Of a stretch of DNA of 64,000 nucleotides, positions 32,211 through 47,478 are shown in pieces. Within the stretch, counting starts at the first letter, position 1. Each line of letters starts with the position of its first letter. This DNA comes from Fasciolopsis buskii (lineage: Eukaryota; Platyhelminthes; Trematoda; Plagiorchiida; Fasciolidae): positions 171,053 through 235,052 of the forward strand of contig LUCM01005822.1 in assembly GCA_008360955.1 (NCBI GenBank). The letters are read 5' to 3'. Both the position numbers and the translations under genes were made by a program. The notes under the pieces were generated by a model that ran no database searches, had not been told where the DNA came from, and saw only the letters and a list, made by a program, of their open reading frames with translations.

Positions 32211-35200
32211 CCATTCATTTCCGTTGATCGTGAAGTTCTATGGTGCTGCGTTTACGAAACTGTGTAACCAGGGACATTCATTTGTCCTTTTCCGTCACAG
32301 CAGGTGAATAACAGATACAGGATCCATGTTTAGGACGATCTTCCACCGGAGTTTACCGTACCAAGTAACGTTTGGCAGACTTTTCCCCGATCCTGATCTC
32401 AGATTTGTAATTCGGGTGGTTATACAAGTAGTTTTTTTCTTGAGAGAGTGATGGCGTTGATAATAGCCCAAATGGTAAATTATATGGAAAGATTTGTGCC
32501 AATGAAAAAAGGCCAAGATACGTTGCAATCTCTTATTAACCATCTGCACGGTAAATTAAATGTACTGTATCTTTAAAGTGTAAAATGTTGTTGCATGACT
32601 AGATAAGCCCAACAACGAACCCTGTTACTGAACAATAGAATTTTGGTAAAGAAAATCGGTTTAGATTCCCGGGTGGTAGCATTTCACTAAGTGGGATGAA
32701 TTCTTTTCTCGAATGCAGAGCGCTTGACTGGGGTTTAGCATCTTTTGACACCTGTGCGTTCGATGTCACATCAACTTGGCGATCACATGTTGAGCACATA
32801 GCAACAGCAAGCACGATCCTACTGACGGGTATTAAGCAAAGCCACTGAGGATGGATGTGCAGAAACTGTGTTCGGACACAAATCTCATCATGATATTGTT
32901 AGTGTTGTGAGAATTGCATTGTCAATTCTGAGGTTCGGAGTAAGACACTGAGCAGTAGAACTCGATCAATCGAACGTGCACCGAATCTGATGAGATGCCT
33001 GTAGAATGGTCAACTCACTGTTCTCCGTTACCGAAAGCGATTAGAAACTGGGTCAAGTTGAACAGTATTTTATAAGGAAAAAGGTATGGAGACGTAACCG
33101 GTGGACTGTCCCCAGTAGGTCAAACAAGACTGCAGGAATGAGGTCCCGAAAGTCCCCCGGAAGCGATAACTGGGGATTTTAGGCAATGTGACTAAGAGAG
33201 CGCATTCATTAGCTCCTAAAATTCTTCGGCCTTATGATCTTATGACTTTTCAAATTATTATTCTGTAAGTTAGGGTTACATTCTGCATGGGCTTTGTTCA
33301 GTATTACCTGCTGTACAAATTGAAATGAACTGTGCACCCCATTTTTTATAGGTTCAAAAAAGGCCAGCCAGCTGACCAAAGACCATTCCGTGAATCCAAT
33401 CTTCGGTGACTATCCTGAAGTCGGGAAGCTGCTTTCTTACTCCTATCTGATCGATACTACTTTGCTTTTTTGTTTTTTTGCTTCAGAGCTTGCTTGTTAC
33501 CTTTTCCGCTCACTCACACAGGAAATCGGTCATCCGTATCAAGTTTGTGTAACTAAATGTCTCTTATTGTTTTCCCCTACCATTAAGCTGTAGAACATAA
33601 TCTCGCTCTCTGTTTTCCCACGCACTAACAATATTTTATTCTCGCTAAAGACCGGATCAATAAAATACCCCTTATGCGAGTGCTCCTCCCCAAACTCCTT
33701 TTACATGATGCATTTTGAATATAGGGTCTAACCGCACACTAATTTCATTTTATCTGCCATAGATAACCATCCTCGAGATATACATCCACATTCGATTAAT
33801 AATAGGCCGCCTGGGGTATGTTATACGTTAATTGTCGAAACCAACAAAGCAAACGCTTTTTCTGAAGTAAACCAGAATGGAAGTGCGGTTTGCAGTTTTG
33901 TAAAGACTGAATCAATTTAAGTCATAAAGTTGACGTGAACCATCCGGCCAATAGTTAGTTCCTAAGACAATGTTGCTTGTCGTTATGAAAACGTTGACAA
34001 GTTCTGTGCAAAAGTGTCCGATGGACACTTTTGGCTTAAAGCAACGGACCCCCAACTATCAAGCACCAAGTATGCTTCTCATCCGGACAAATTTAGTCTA
34101 AATGTTTTACCGTGGTTTGTTTGCTTATTGGAATTTATTTGTCCAATTCGTCAACAAACAACAAACAAAAGTAATGCCTATCAGTGATCACCTGGTAGGA
34201 CATGCAACAGTCGCCCTGGTTATCTCTTACTTTTCAAAGGGTTCAGAAGCATTTTTTAATCAATCTATGAATAAAAGTCCACTTAGCTCTATTTTCGCAA
34301 ACGCTAACAATGTGACTGCGACGAGAACAGGTCACCTTGTGAATAGAAATCAAATTAGTCGGAGATAAACTGACTGTTCTACTTGCATGGTGGCCAGCTG
34401 GAAATTATCACGGCTTCTCTTCGCTCAAAATGTTTCTTTTCACGAATCAAGCATTAGCGTGTCACACATGATTCCACAGAATTAATATCGCAGGATTAAA
34501 GTTTTGAATTATGCGGAATAAGTAAGCATTACTGGGTTCGATAGGAGAACCAATTTTTGTACCACGGTTGATGAGAACAAGACCCCAAAGCCTATTTTGA
34601 ACATTCCCTGCTTTTTGCCCCGGTCGGCCGATCAGTGAGGGACCAATTGAAATGCTTACATTGCTCAGCACCACGCGTGGACGAGTTGTGGACAACTGGA
34701 AGACTAACTGATGAATCCACATAGCTCAGTTCTCCTTGATGAAATTGTGTCCCACGCGAGAATGTTGACAGAATCCTGGAAAGGACTGTCATCGATACAT
34801 GAAGATCAAGGTCGTTTAAATGAGATTATCGGAGTTAGTAAAGCGTCCATCAATATTGTGTCGTGATAGCTGAGCGTAGATAGATGCATTCGAAACCCCT
34901 GCTGGAACCCAAAGGAAAACTTTCTGTGTGCTGCAAATACGAATTTATCCTTTCGGTTTCCAGCCGGGTATGTTATGAATCCAAAGATAAGGCTGGCCTT
35001 AAAGTCGATTTTTTGCGGTCAATTTTTCTGGAACTCTGATATTCCGTATGATGAAAAAGAGAGAATGAAATGAAAAAAACGAAAAATCATATTCATTCCC
35101 CTGTACTGCTACTGAGTTCATCATGCCGGCCATTTGAAAAGAGTGACAGCTAGGACCAACCGAGTTCATATATCCAATTTCCTTGCTTATGAAAACTTTG

Positions 35201-38200
35201 AGATTTAAAAAGCAACTCAAAGGCAAGGAAAGAAGCTGGCATAAAGACATTTCCAAATCCTATCGAAAATTCTAGTCACATGCCTAAGAAAAATGATGCT
35301 GTCGACTTACTTCTGAATCAAGCCACTTTGCTGGAAGTCAGTGGTTCTACATGGATATCGATCTCTGCTTTGGGGAAATTAGATCGCGAAATAACTTCTG
35401 ATTTTCTAGTTGCGGTGGACTGGCATATATGTATATAAATATTTATATCGTTTTGATTAGTCAAGAAATAACTAGGTGACATTTGCGTTGTGAAGCTGGT
35501 AAACCTCGATTACCTGAATCAAATATATTGTGACGCAAACTCATCTCGACTTTTTACACATTCACATGTAACGCATCAACGGGTTGCTGCTCTCGTCTTA
35601 CGCTAACGCCTAATACCCATCGGACTGGTAGATAAGAAATTAAAAGATAGAAAGATTACATCTGCAGCAGCAAATTCCCCAGACGTCCGAGTCAGTGCAC
35701 TGCAATAAATTTGGCTGATAGTATCTCGTCAAAATAATAAAATTGTACGGGGATTCTGGGCTCCAAAGTAGAACTTCGATTAAAAAAATCCAGAGTAAAC
35801 TCGTAACTGATTGGAGGACGATTTGGAAAACTTGAAACGCCACGACCCTCTCTCTAGATCACGAATTCTTCGTGTTCGATTTAACTGTATTCTAGACAGT
35901 TGTTCTTAAGTGAGGCAGAAATCTATGAAGAGGTCTGTATCCCACTAGATGAAATTGAAATAGCCCAGTGGTAACTTGATGTCGTTGGCCCATCATCACT
36001 CAGGCTATCCGAGGTTGATAAATTTATCAGTTCGTCTTGCTTTGATAGCATGCCAGATATTGGAAAATGTAAAAATGCTGCATACATGGAAGGTCTATGG
36101 TTTCGGGATGCAGAGGGGTGCGGCAGTTTAATTCTATAGCTTTTTTAAGCCCACTGCATTCTCTCAACAGGGCTGTGAGAGCGTAAAAAAGGATGTGCGG
36201 ATATTTTATGCGAGCACCATGAATCCGAAAATTCTCACCAGTGGACCATTTCCCCATAATTCTACTGTACGAAATACGGAGTGAATTTGAAACAAAACGT
36301 CATGATGCAAATACTGAGTAAAAACACTTGCAAATATTTTCTCAGTTTACCCAACAACGTTATGTCTATTTCTCTTAACGCCTTTTTCATTAATATCGAT
36401 TTCTATCAACTACGAAATCAGCGAACTGATGAAAGCAAAGCAGTGATTGTTCAAAGAACTCATGTGATGTTTATTGCCTTGTCCCTGTTTGGCGGGGAAC
36501 TAAGAACAGACTCATGTGAGATGTTGTTTAACTGCTCCATGAATGATAATCTGATTCCAGTTTATTAAATGTAGTTGCAGTTCAACTAATAAGCTTCCGC
36601 TTGTGGCAATTTCATGTGAGGGCGGACAAAACGTTGGCATAGTCAGTCATGCTCCACACTCTCTGTTGGTCTCCCTTCTTTGTGTGCGTGTCTGTGTGTG
36701 TGTATGTGTTGCATGGATAAGCATAAGAACAATATAATTCAAAAGTACACCCTGGTGTCGATGAAAATGCAAAACTGTTTTCTTATCCGTTGTTTCTTTC
36801 TTTATTTTGGTCCAAACACTTGTTTGCCTTGTTCATCCTCGAAGCACGAACACAAAGAACAACATCTACACAAAGATAATTTTGAGATGCGGGAGTGGGA
36901 GGGGAAGTTAGCTGCAGATTAGGTGAAGGAACGAGTTCACAATAGCTTGTTTACTAGAGAGCGAAAGATATCAAGCCGGTTGAGCAAAATTTTGGATTGA
37001 TGGTACTCTGACATGTTTTCCGTCACACTTTGTTATGTTCCCTTAAGCTGTTCAGCGACTTTGCTTGTCTGCTTATTCAAAGTACGGAAAATCCGCTTGT
37101 TTTTGTTTGAATCTCATGAGGGTCAAATTTTGAAACATGTCTAAATGCAACGACCTGTAACTTGAACACGCATGCCCGGATATTGGGTGGAAAATCAAAG
37201 ATCGTGACCACTGGTAGAGGCTATCCTTTACCGAACGGAAATCCGGAAAGAAATCAAAGAAAAAAAGGAGAGTGTGATGAAAAGCCACCACTCCAGCTTG
37301 TCTACTGCCCCCTATTTATATCTGGAGGTTACTGAATTTTTAAAATTTCTTTTTCTCAATCATAGCATAAAAACATTCTGTCATAGGTGCTTTGTTGGAT
37401 GACTTGATCACAAACTGAGTTGCATGTGAAGCCGATTCGGCCTATTCTCAGCAGAAGGTAAAATGCGAAATTTTCTTCCATCCAATTCATCCGAATATGT
37501 TTACGTCTAATTGCGTCATACTGATAACATTTGTGCAGATAAGCCGTGGATGAATCACAATAAGAATAAAAACATTTACGATAAATGATCCGAGTGCTTC
37601 GGAGCAAGCAACGTTTGGCAAACATGGGACTGAGCAAACTTGTTACTTGCAAACTCTTCCTTTCGCTTATCCTCATGAATCACATTGTTTGTCGTGATTT
37701 CAATAAGGATACATAAACGTAGAGGTGAAAAGTTGAACCATGACCCCGTAAGATCTCACCAGAATCGGGAAAACTAGTGTTTTTATTTTTGGTCTAAGAC
37801 TATTGCATTCCTTCCATAAGTAATTTCCGTTTACCACTTCAAGCAGATAATCTTGTGTTGATGAAAAAATGAATTTCTCGGATATCACGGTAACCGTGAT
37901 GGGACAGATTGTGCCATCTCTAGCAGCAGCCTAATAATCCAGTTAAAAAGGCAGAAAACAATGTTTTCCACTTTTCCTGGAATCAAATGGAAATCAGCAA
38001 AGTTCTGACCTGTCCGAAGAATGTATTTTATTTGTCAGCCTTGAGTTGTAGTAACAAAAAAACTCCGGCCAGTTCTACTTTCTTCTTCAAGGATGGTTTG
38101 CTTGTTACTATTTATATGATAACCGGTTTCGGCTTGGATAAAGGGCAACTCCCTTATGGGCCATCCGGACAAGTGAATTATTACACAGAACCAGCAAAAG

Positions 38201-41200
38201 AGAGAAGTATCTCGCAATCTCCCGAGAAAGTCCCTGTGTGAGAAAGATTTGACTGCTATGAATAGTTGAGTTTAATTGAGTGCATGGTTGCAGTGAAGTT
38301 GTTTCTGACAGTTCGGTCCAGTAAACCGAACCGGTTAACCGACTGACCTTGAGTAGAAGGTGTGACCAGTTTCTTAAAACTTCACTGACAGGCGTGAACT
38401 GTAACACTAAGACTGCAGTGCACGCACTCCTTAAAAAGAAGCTGAAACGGCCGCAGATAGATCGTTCAAAAATAGGGAATGTGCTTTGTTACTAAATAGG
38501 GTTACTCAACAGTCCACCAAGTGACGGCATACCTGACAATCACAAATAACAAAGACTAGGGAAAAATAGGAACGAAATAATCTGACGAGGTCGACATTCT
38601 TCAGTTGCTTGCGTTTCTAAACCGGTATGCTTTTGTTGTCAGCTTATAACGATATAGTAACCGTAGAGAAATGAAACTCTGGAATCTCGTACAACTTGGA
38701 TAGGCCTGTTAGCGGTCTGAGAAAATAAAATTGCGGGCTGTACGCACAGAAATTGGTGCACAAACTGTGGGATACAAGTAAGTCGGATTTGTTCTCACGC
38801 TTCCCAATCTAGGTCCAATAATTTTCACAACCTGATTCTGTTGACGAAGACCATAGTTAGTGACAAGCGTGACTTCCGGCACTGGTGTATCTGAGAAACC
38901 ACCGGCAGCTAGGTCCGTTCACGTAATCCTATGGACAGTGTGGGTTATCTGCTTCGGATCAATCGAATAAATGAACAGCAGATAGATGCACCATTATGTT
39001 ACGTACAAAAAACCACAGAAGTGAATATGAAACAAAATAGGAGCACGCTGGTATGAAGATCGACTTTGATACTATGAATTTGGAGACAGTGTAGTTGGCC
39101 AAACATCCGCACACGACAACCCTGATTTGTTATGTGCCCCCTTGGGCGACCAAAGTAGGATGATATTCGCAACAACTTAGCCATCATATTGGTATGAATA
39201 CAATATCGACAAACACCGATATTCGAAAGGTCCTTCACCGTTCATTAGTACGTACTTGATTATTTTTACATGGCATCCAGAAACTGCTATATGAAATTAT
39301 TGTTAACTCATTTTCCAATGAGCCAAATGACTTCGATGGTGATTTCCACGGCTTAGGTAACTCATTGACCTACTGCTTCAGGAAATTAAAATGGCATGTT
39401 TCCATATGAACCGTACGTAAGAGATAAGTTTGCTTTAACCTGATTTGAGTCAGATTGAAAGAAAAATATTCTACTTGGTATAACGCAACTGCTACTTCCT
39501 GATGAACTGTAAAACAAAGTGTCATTCGGAACGACTGTCATTTTCCTATGTTCTTTTGTTCTTAGATTTTACGGTTTATCCGTAAAAGCTTTCCCCGTAT
39601 CTATCAAGGCTTTTTTCCAGTATGGCGGAAAAGCCGGTCTTATTTAGTTCTTACCAGAACGAATAACTTTGACGGTTGCATAAACTTGGGACAAAAGCTG
39701 CAATGAACTGTTTGCAAATGTGAACTTTGCAAGTGTTTTTCGGGTTGCCACATGCCATTCATCCACTAACAAAAAGTTAAAGGATCGCTGACTTAATACG
39801 CTTGACAATCTCCATTGTTGCATCGTAGAATTGCACTTCTTGCCTTATCACACCACTTATTCATGCTCCAAATCCACTGATACTTGAAATATTTAATTTC
39901 CTTTCTCTTTCGGGATATGTGTGCACGAAACGTTGGTGGTATCATCCCTAAGGATCATGCGAAAACATTTTCGCTAAAATTTTAACGAGGATTTAAATAT
40001 TACTTTGTTTGTTCTGTGATATGTTCCATTAGCTGAATAGGACATGCACTTGGCACTGCTTAATGGTGACCTTGTTTAGTCTGAGAAAGTTGGGTAAGCT
40101 TCAACACAAAAATTCTAGTTGGGCAGATCTTTAATCGGCTCAATAGCCCCCATACAATGCGACATTGTCGTTAATAGTTCACGGCTGCAACGGAAACGAT
40201 TAACGTATACCGGCTGGATGATGTGAGTTTAAGGTAAGGTTCATTGTAAGTCAATATCCTTACCGAACGGATATTGTTTTCTCCTTGAACAACAGCGTGC
40301 GTCAAACCTGGATAAGCGCTCCGTTTCCCAATAAACGAATATTCTAATTCAGCCTAAATGTTTAGGCATATTTTCGGACAGAAGGTTTGCCAAAATTAGT
40401 GCGCTTGCTGAATAAATAAGTTTGTTAATACCGGGATAAATCCGAAAAGATTTCCAAACAAGTCCATGAAATTTTCGTACTTCATTAAGGTTTCATTTTT
40501 CACTTTTGGGAGCGTTTGCTTTGATTATTGAGATTACTCTAGTTTAATCGATCTTACCGTATTCTACAAACAAATACACTCGGAAACATCTGCGAGTAGG
40601 TGTACAATATTTGCTATTACTTTAGCATGCCTTACAAATGCTAAAACATTAAAGATATTAACAAGGAAAATCTTGGATCACATGACAATTGCCGGTGTAT
40701 ATACACACAAAATATATGTGTAATGCATACGATAATACAACCATGGACAAAAATCTGGGGCTTACGATCTTCTCTGTGAGAAAATTTTAACGCTGATAAA
40801 TGGTGATTGTGTACCATGAAATTTTCCTTTTCAATTTTGAAAACGATTTCATTAGTAATGCTGTCAGTTGGGATCCGCTCTTTATGGTAACTTACTTCAT
40901 TCGGCTTTTTGACCTTCGAGCCATGATCGACCAGTGCCGTGGAGTGAGTTTTTAGCTTTTTATTGGATAAAACTTAGCAAACTTCGTAATGGAACAATTA
41001 TCCTTGATTTCTCTTGAGCTAAAATTTGTTCCTTTTGTCTTCTGTGCATTACGTGGCCCATTAGTAACATAACCATTTACATCAATTTGGTGTTCAAGAC
41101 AATATCACTAAGATTTTACATGGCTGTCATGAAATTCGCTATCGAAAGAGTCATAAGTACTGCTCTTATTTCAAAAACAAAATCAATAAAGATGACATAT

Positions 41201-42124
41201 TGCATTTCGCTTAGAATTAGGCATAAGGTCCATGTACTTTGTTTCAGGTTTACGGAAGCTGTTTGTCAGATTTTTGGAAGACCATGCTTTATGATTTCAA
41301 CAAAATTCTCCGAAAGGAAGACCGAATTTGGAGTATGACTTAAGTCGGATAGGAAGAAAGTCGTGTATTCGACCATTTCACTTGCAAACACTTGTTACCT
41401 ATAGTTAATTGCTTATTTAGTAGCACATGGTTTTACGTGAATTGCTCACTAGGTTATGGATCAGCTGAGTGCGAGGGTTTCAGATTCTATGAATCGGGTA
41501 ATAGTCACTCACTGATAAATTTATGTTCTCCAAAAAACGCCATCATGCAGAATTCTAAAAAACCCATTCAAACAACTTAGTAGCTGAATTATTCCGGTTC
41601 TAGCGGAATAACGCACATACAACTGGTCGGGTAAATGTAAACTGGAACAAATTTAACCCAAGAACGAAATTGTGGCTAGTACTGGTCACTCGATCATGCA
41701 GTCCAGTGGTATCGCTTTTGACTAAATTTGTATGCCAGAAAAGTTTATTTTACTCTTCCGATTGATGTCTGCACAGATAGCCAAAACCAAGTTAGTGTTT
41801 ATGGCTAACTTTCACTTCATTTCCTTAGGAGTAGTGCTATTGGTCAGGATTGCCAACTATCAGTAAATGTCTTCAAAATTCTGATCAGGATCCTTGTGGA
41901 TACAGTTTATCCCTATGCAAAAATAGTGACGTTAATGTTTGCTCAGGTAGCGAACTGGTTGATGTGCGTCGCTCGAACGCTGCGCTTTTGAATATTGGCC
42001 GAGGTAAGTTACTGACTCTTATTAAACCATCTAAACGATGGCTGAGTCAAGTTTGAGGCACATTTCTCACCTAATTTCAATACGCTATCGTAGGACTAGA
42101 ACGATCCAAGCGCGAGAGCAGTTA
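32211..42124. other. Long anonymous AT-rich region
   Basis: Nearly 10 kb in which I recognise no protein motif, RNA gene or complete repeat. Open frames are 60-106 codons on both strands, as expected by chance. Noted items: good-looking 5' splice sites at about 33267 and 38776 without convincing exons, a 12-bp palindrome GTGTATATACAC near 40,695, and the TG-rich run at 36681-36709. Confidence 0.35.
36681..36709. repeat. TG-dinucleotide microsatellite
   Basis: Interrupted (TG)n with CG, CT and TA interruptions, about 29 bases. Confidence 0.85.
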
Positions 42125-42640
42125 TTGTAAGGACAGTGTTTGGTAAAGCAGAGTTATTTTGTTACCTGAGTAGTTATATTTCATCAAGCGGTCGGGTCAG
42201 TTGACTTCGTGCATCTAGCGGGCTTAATTAGCGTTTAGCAAGTTCAGACATTTGTGTTCGGTACGACGCTCGCATGACAAACAGCGGCTGAGTATAAACA
42301 GCAGTTGTTAAGCTCTGTCCTGCAATACGGCTCAGAAACATGGCTAATCAGGACAGAACAGTGCAAAAGTCTTCGGCGTCTGAACATCATTATTTCGATG
42401 TACCTTGTTCTCCGAGATAAGTACTGGGTGAAACAAAGTTGGAGATGGCCAATTAAACATATGGCGAAAAGTTTTTGGAAAACTTAAAGAGTGGACAGTC
42501 CCTAACAGTTTCATTTAGACCATTGCTCATGCATCCGACAGATTCTCTGGAACCTTGTTACAGAAGCCAAGTAATCTGGCTTAGTCCGGCAGTTAGTGGC
42601 ATTCTTGTATTGGAAATCTTTCCTTTTCGACGCGGTTATT
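42125..42640 (+). mobile_element. LINE RT C-terminal fragment, probably RTE-like
   Basis: In one plus frame CYLSSYISSSGRVS appears at about 42151-42195. In the frame around 42300, QLLSSVLQYGSETWLIR is followed by CKSLRRLNI. These match the thumb region of RTE-type LINEs, where a Tyr-Leu-Gly-Ser block is followed about 40 residues later by a Leu-Leu-Tyr-Gly-x-Glu-Thr-Trp block. The intervening part and everything after about 42480 is frameshifted. Endonuclease and RT catalytic core are missing, as usual for 5'-truncated LINE copies. It is a different lineage from the element at 29.4-32.2 kb. Confidence 0.65.
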
Positions 42641-45600
42641 GAACGTATTAGCTGACAGCTAATCATGCACTATTTTTCTTTCTTTAGTTAGCAACCCAAA
42701 CCGTTGTCTAACACTGAAAAATGAATAGATGCAAACCAAGAGAAGAAACTGAAGTTATCTTTGTTTGATTAACCTTTGTCCTCCCACTCGTGGGAATAAC
42801 GCACTACTCATAACAGGAAGACAAAATTCTGAATCACATATCTTCTGACTGTAAGTTATCGTTTTCTAACTGATGGCAAACCTTCTGAAAATCAACGCTT
42901 GATTCCCAAATTCATGCTGTGCACAATGATTCTGATTATAGTGTTTAGATTTAGTGGTCCTTTGGAGTAATTTATCTGACTGCATATGAGTAGTCACCGG
43001 ATGTCTCATTTCTGTTGAACCTAGTAAATGCCCATTATTGCAACTTTGTCATTGCATTTTGAGTCTCTGCGTCCGGATGATATGTTAGATAAAGTTGCAG
43101 ACTCTTTCTGAGAATAATTGGCGGTTATTTTGCTTTTATGGCTCACCTTATTTAGTGCATGATCAGATATAATTGTACGAATTACTTTATTCACCAGAAA
43201 CTGTTCAAAGACGTTCTGGAAAACGAGAAACTTGAAATGAAATCAACGCCAGGCTTTATGGATTATCAGGGTTTTACTTCAAATAGAGCAGTACGGCTCA
43301 TGAGCTCTTGAAATCTGTCGCAGATTGCCTCTTTAAAGCACAACCTTTTGCAGAAGGAACAATTAGGAGTTTAACTTGATTATCTTTGAGGATAATATGT
43401 TTGCCCTGTGAAGTTGACTATGAAGCATTTGTGGGTTTATTCAAACCGCTGGAGAAAATCTGTTGCATTCACTATTACCTGAGTAATACTTCTCGTCACC
43501 TTTCAAACTTCAACGATTGTGTATACCACCCTTAATTTTCAGAAAACCAATTCGACATTTAACAGGAGGTTCATTCCGATAAGCGATAGCAAACAAGACT
43601 TGATGCATCCACTTCTAACAAACATCAATATCTGAACGTTTGGAAAAGCCTATCTGACCTCCGCGATCCAAGTCTGTCTTGTTTTTTGTAATCCTCGGAT
43701 AAGTGAAATACATAAGTGATGCAAAGCTACCGTACTATCGTTGGTTTTCAATCGCTTTCCTTTTCGAAATCGTAACCCAAAACCGTAGATCACATTTTCC
43801 GTAACCACACTCCACAATGGCAGCATGGATACACGAAAACGTACAAATTCAAGAAAAACTTTTGACGGAACAACTCCATGAATTACCTAGATCATAGCGC
43901 CGTTTCTGACAATCTTTGGAAAGGAAGCAAACAGGTTCATATTTTTTTCTGGCCGACGTCAAAATGATTGAGTGCAGAGAAAAGTAATGGGATATAGCTG
44001 TTCTATGCAAGACTCAAACTCTCTACTTTGATTCATCTCAATATTTGTTATCTACGCAAACAAGAGATTCATCAAAGAGATGTGAAGAAAAAGCCCTAAT
44101 ACACGGTAATTACATCGGGGGAAACTGAGCCTATAAGTTCAGTATATGGTCTTTTAGTTGGCCACAAGTTGAGTGACTAGTCATTAGAGTGAAAACAAAT
44201 ATTGTGTCGGCATAAGGGATTACCTTGTTAGTATAATAGTTTCGGTAGCGATTTCCCGGACTTGAAATTGGCAGTTTGCTGACAATTCCTTATTCGGTAA
44301 CTCTTATTTATGATTTCTCTTAAATTATTATACATACTGAATTAGCACCAGTTGATGAAGTCGAGTCACATTACTGCCTTTGCATTCATGACAAGCTGAC
44401 ATAGGCTATGCCTGAATTATAATGGACTTGAAGTGACGTGCGCATTTTAGTAGTTTACCCGACTGTGTAAAATAGAAAGAAGTTGTGACAACCAAACGTG
44501 CAGCTTGCAGATAGCTATATGTGCCGGACTGTATAAGTATTGACGCTGGCTGAGGTATTCGGTAGATTTTAGTATTTCTCTGCATTTGTACATTTCAGGT
44601 CGGTCATGGAACCTTTGGTAGGTTAATGTCTCGTGCATAATACAGCGCAACAGATTGCATAAACCCGTCGAAACAAATATTGAATTAGGACTTCTAAACA
44701 ATAATCTCATTCAGCTGACCAACTCCATGAGAAAAAGGCGGATTTTGTGGCATTGTCGAGATCCTGTAGTTTACATTGATGTAGGGTAGAGTTAGCACCA
44801 TACAGCGTAGTTCCCTTATCTCTGACAACGAATAACGTGAACCACGGTTGACACGACCTCTAAAATTGTTTGCGCTAATATAACAAGGATGCATAAAATA
44901 GTGCCACCGAAAGGTTAATTCACCGTCCTTGATCAATATTGTCTCTCCATGAAGGTATGGTATGTTTTGGCACTAGTCGTCTAAATTTGTATCCGGTATT
45001 TTTATAGCAATTTCTTCATCTCAAGCCTGTTAAAAATTTGGATTTTCAGACTTCGGTAAGTTTTTACATAATGCTTGTCGAAAAGGATTCTAATTATATC
45101 TGCATACACTGTACACAAAATGAGTGGGATTCAGATAGGAATACTTGCTATGAATCAGCCGAACGTTCCTTCCACCTCCGCAAACACTACTATTAGTAGC
45201 ACTACTGCTACCACAACTATCGCAAAGGTTATCGGTTTTTGAGAACCAATGTCCATGCAGGATGCCCGTGTATACTGGTAGCCTCAAATTATAATGCTGA
45301 GGTAATATACGGTGTGTTGGGATTGGCGAGGGCAGTTGGCGATGTCTATTGAGGTCGATGGACCGTGCACTATAAATGGAATTCCTCCGTCATCTCTAAC
45401 GTGAATTGTTCGTGAGCATTAAAGATGATTAGAATAAATACTGCTGTAGACAACCAGTGATGTGAAAATACGACGCAAACATTCTGACGACTAGACTAGC
45501 GACATCTGGTTCTTTCCATCTCCCTGGTTGGACGCAAAATCAACCAAGTGGTTGGAAAGGTTAGACTTGATGATGTTGAACAGAGTCTATTGGTGAGAGC

Positions 45601-47478
45601 TGTCTTATCTCCTTTCCTTTGTTAGATGACTCGCATATTATACAAAAAGATAAGATCCTCAAAAATATAACAAATGTAATCAAGCAAAAAGTACTTTGTA
45701 TTCTTCATGCCACTTTGTTAAATTATTTTGTTACACGGTTTCCTTATCATATATATATATATATATGGCATTACTACCAAAAGTGTCGCTATCACTAACT
45801 GTAAGATCCAAATTAACCAAACATTCTTCACTTTCCTTCTTCCTTTCTTTATCTGACATCTGACTACTCTTTCCGAACCCGCTCGTAATGATACTGATTA
45901 TGGTTGCCGTTTATTTTCCACTCGAACCATTTACCAATCTGCTTATTGTCCTCGTACCCGCAAGATAAGACTATTTTACGGAGATTGGGAGTAGTCACAG
46001 GTCACCGTGACTTAGAACAGTTTGTTTTGTTTCTTCCCAGTTTCGGGTCTTCGTCCAAATTGGGCAACAGTAGACCTTCACATCAGTTACATTAATTTCT
46101 GGCTGTCACGTTCAGGAAGGTGTTTCTTAGACCCCATCAAGCGTGAAAAAGCTCTTGCATTTACTTGAACTACCAAACAGGTAGTTTCTATTCATTGTTT
46201 CTGAGCAACTGTTTCATTTACACGGATGTTTTCTTATTTTTGACAAATTTTGGCTGGAAATTATTTGAAGCCCATCATTAAAGATGTGTTCGCTGTACAC
46301 GTACTTAACTCATGAACAGTACGGTGGAGTTTGCGAAGCAATTTCGTTTTCTCCCGAGTTCCGCATCAGATCAGACCAAGCATTGCTTTGAGGTTACGAG
46401 ACGCTTTTCATAACGTTCGTTATCATTTATTATTGGAAAAATCGAGCTTCGAACCACCGATCAACTTCATCTGAATCAGGACTTGTGCTTACGTCGGAAC
46501 AATGCAATTGCTGTTATGAGATTTTGATAGTTTACCGTTCTTTGCCCCACGCGGACTGATTAAGTTTTGATAAGAAATATGTTTACACAAAAGAGAAAAT
46601 TTCTACCACTCCAAGAGGAAAGCAATTCCTACCTGCATAAGATGCTGCAAAAGCTTCAGTCACACGTCTTATTTAGATATTATGTCCTACATTACAAAGG
46701 TTGCTTTTGGGCGAAAACCGTGGTGTATAAATATATACTTCCTTTTTGTGTGTTTTCCTCCCTAATTGATTACTGGTGCATAAAACACAACCAATTCGAT
46801 AAGCCCACTTTTTCACCAGGTTCATAAATGTATATGTTGTCTGATGAGGTAGCTAGCGCGAAGATAAGGACAGGTGGCTAAAACGAATGCTAGAATACAG
46901 TTTATACTGTTCTTATCGTTACAATCAGAAACGCTGTCTATGAAATGTAGCCGTAATCGGGAAAGGGGATGCTAAAAGCTAATTCTGGGTTCTCCCCTTC
47001 GAACAAAAGCTCAGAGGGGTGAGTGAATTTCCAAACAAACATTTCAACTGGCAACTCTAAACCCCAAAAGCTCATTAATATACATGTAAACAAACTTACA
47101 AATAATTAATTTTTATCCTTTCGCAAAAGGCTGTGAGCGAAACGGATCATTAGGTAGTCCATTTACGAAGCGTAGCGAAAACTGTAGCGCAGTTACGATT
47201 TAAAAGCATTAAAGGAATATTCCGTAAAAATTAACACGTGATTGAATAAGAAACGCTTTCATTAGTCAACAGATCTAACCAAACTTACATTTTGCTAAGA
47301 AAGCTCATGCTCCATCTGTTCTAAAATAAATGAAATTACGCTTTTCTCGTTGTCAAGTTTGTAGCTTCTCGTTGAGATGTTCGTCAAAAATGTCCAGTTC
47401 GAGTTCAATAACTAGTTCACCTAGCTGATTGATAACAGCGAACGGTGCATCACCTCGGAGGCTCTAATCTACGCCTGG
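42641..47478. other. Anonymous AT-rich region
   Basis: No gene or transposon recognised. Frames of 60-88 codons only. TTTTCAG-ACTTCG-GTAAGT near 45,050 would bound a 6-base exon if real, which I do not claim. Confidence 0.35.
45748..45766. repeat. AT-dinucleotide microsatellite
   Basis: About 19 bases of pure (AT)n. Confidence 0.9.

Noticed and set aside
40690..40710. 12-bp palindrome GTGTATATACAC
   Set aside because: AT-rich self-complementary words of this size are common in this composition; no partner site or context.
46000..46090. Possible fourth SINE, from TTTCGGGTCTTCGTCC resembling the B-box region of the 12-kb SINE
   Set aside because: No A-box at the right distance and no shared tail; too weak to list.
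1..46147. 13-base word CATCAAGCGTGAA shared by the window start and 46135
   Set aside because: No similarity extends beyond the word, and one 13-mer match in 64 kb is unremarkable. The 46-kb region gave no convincing integrase motif.
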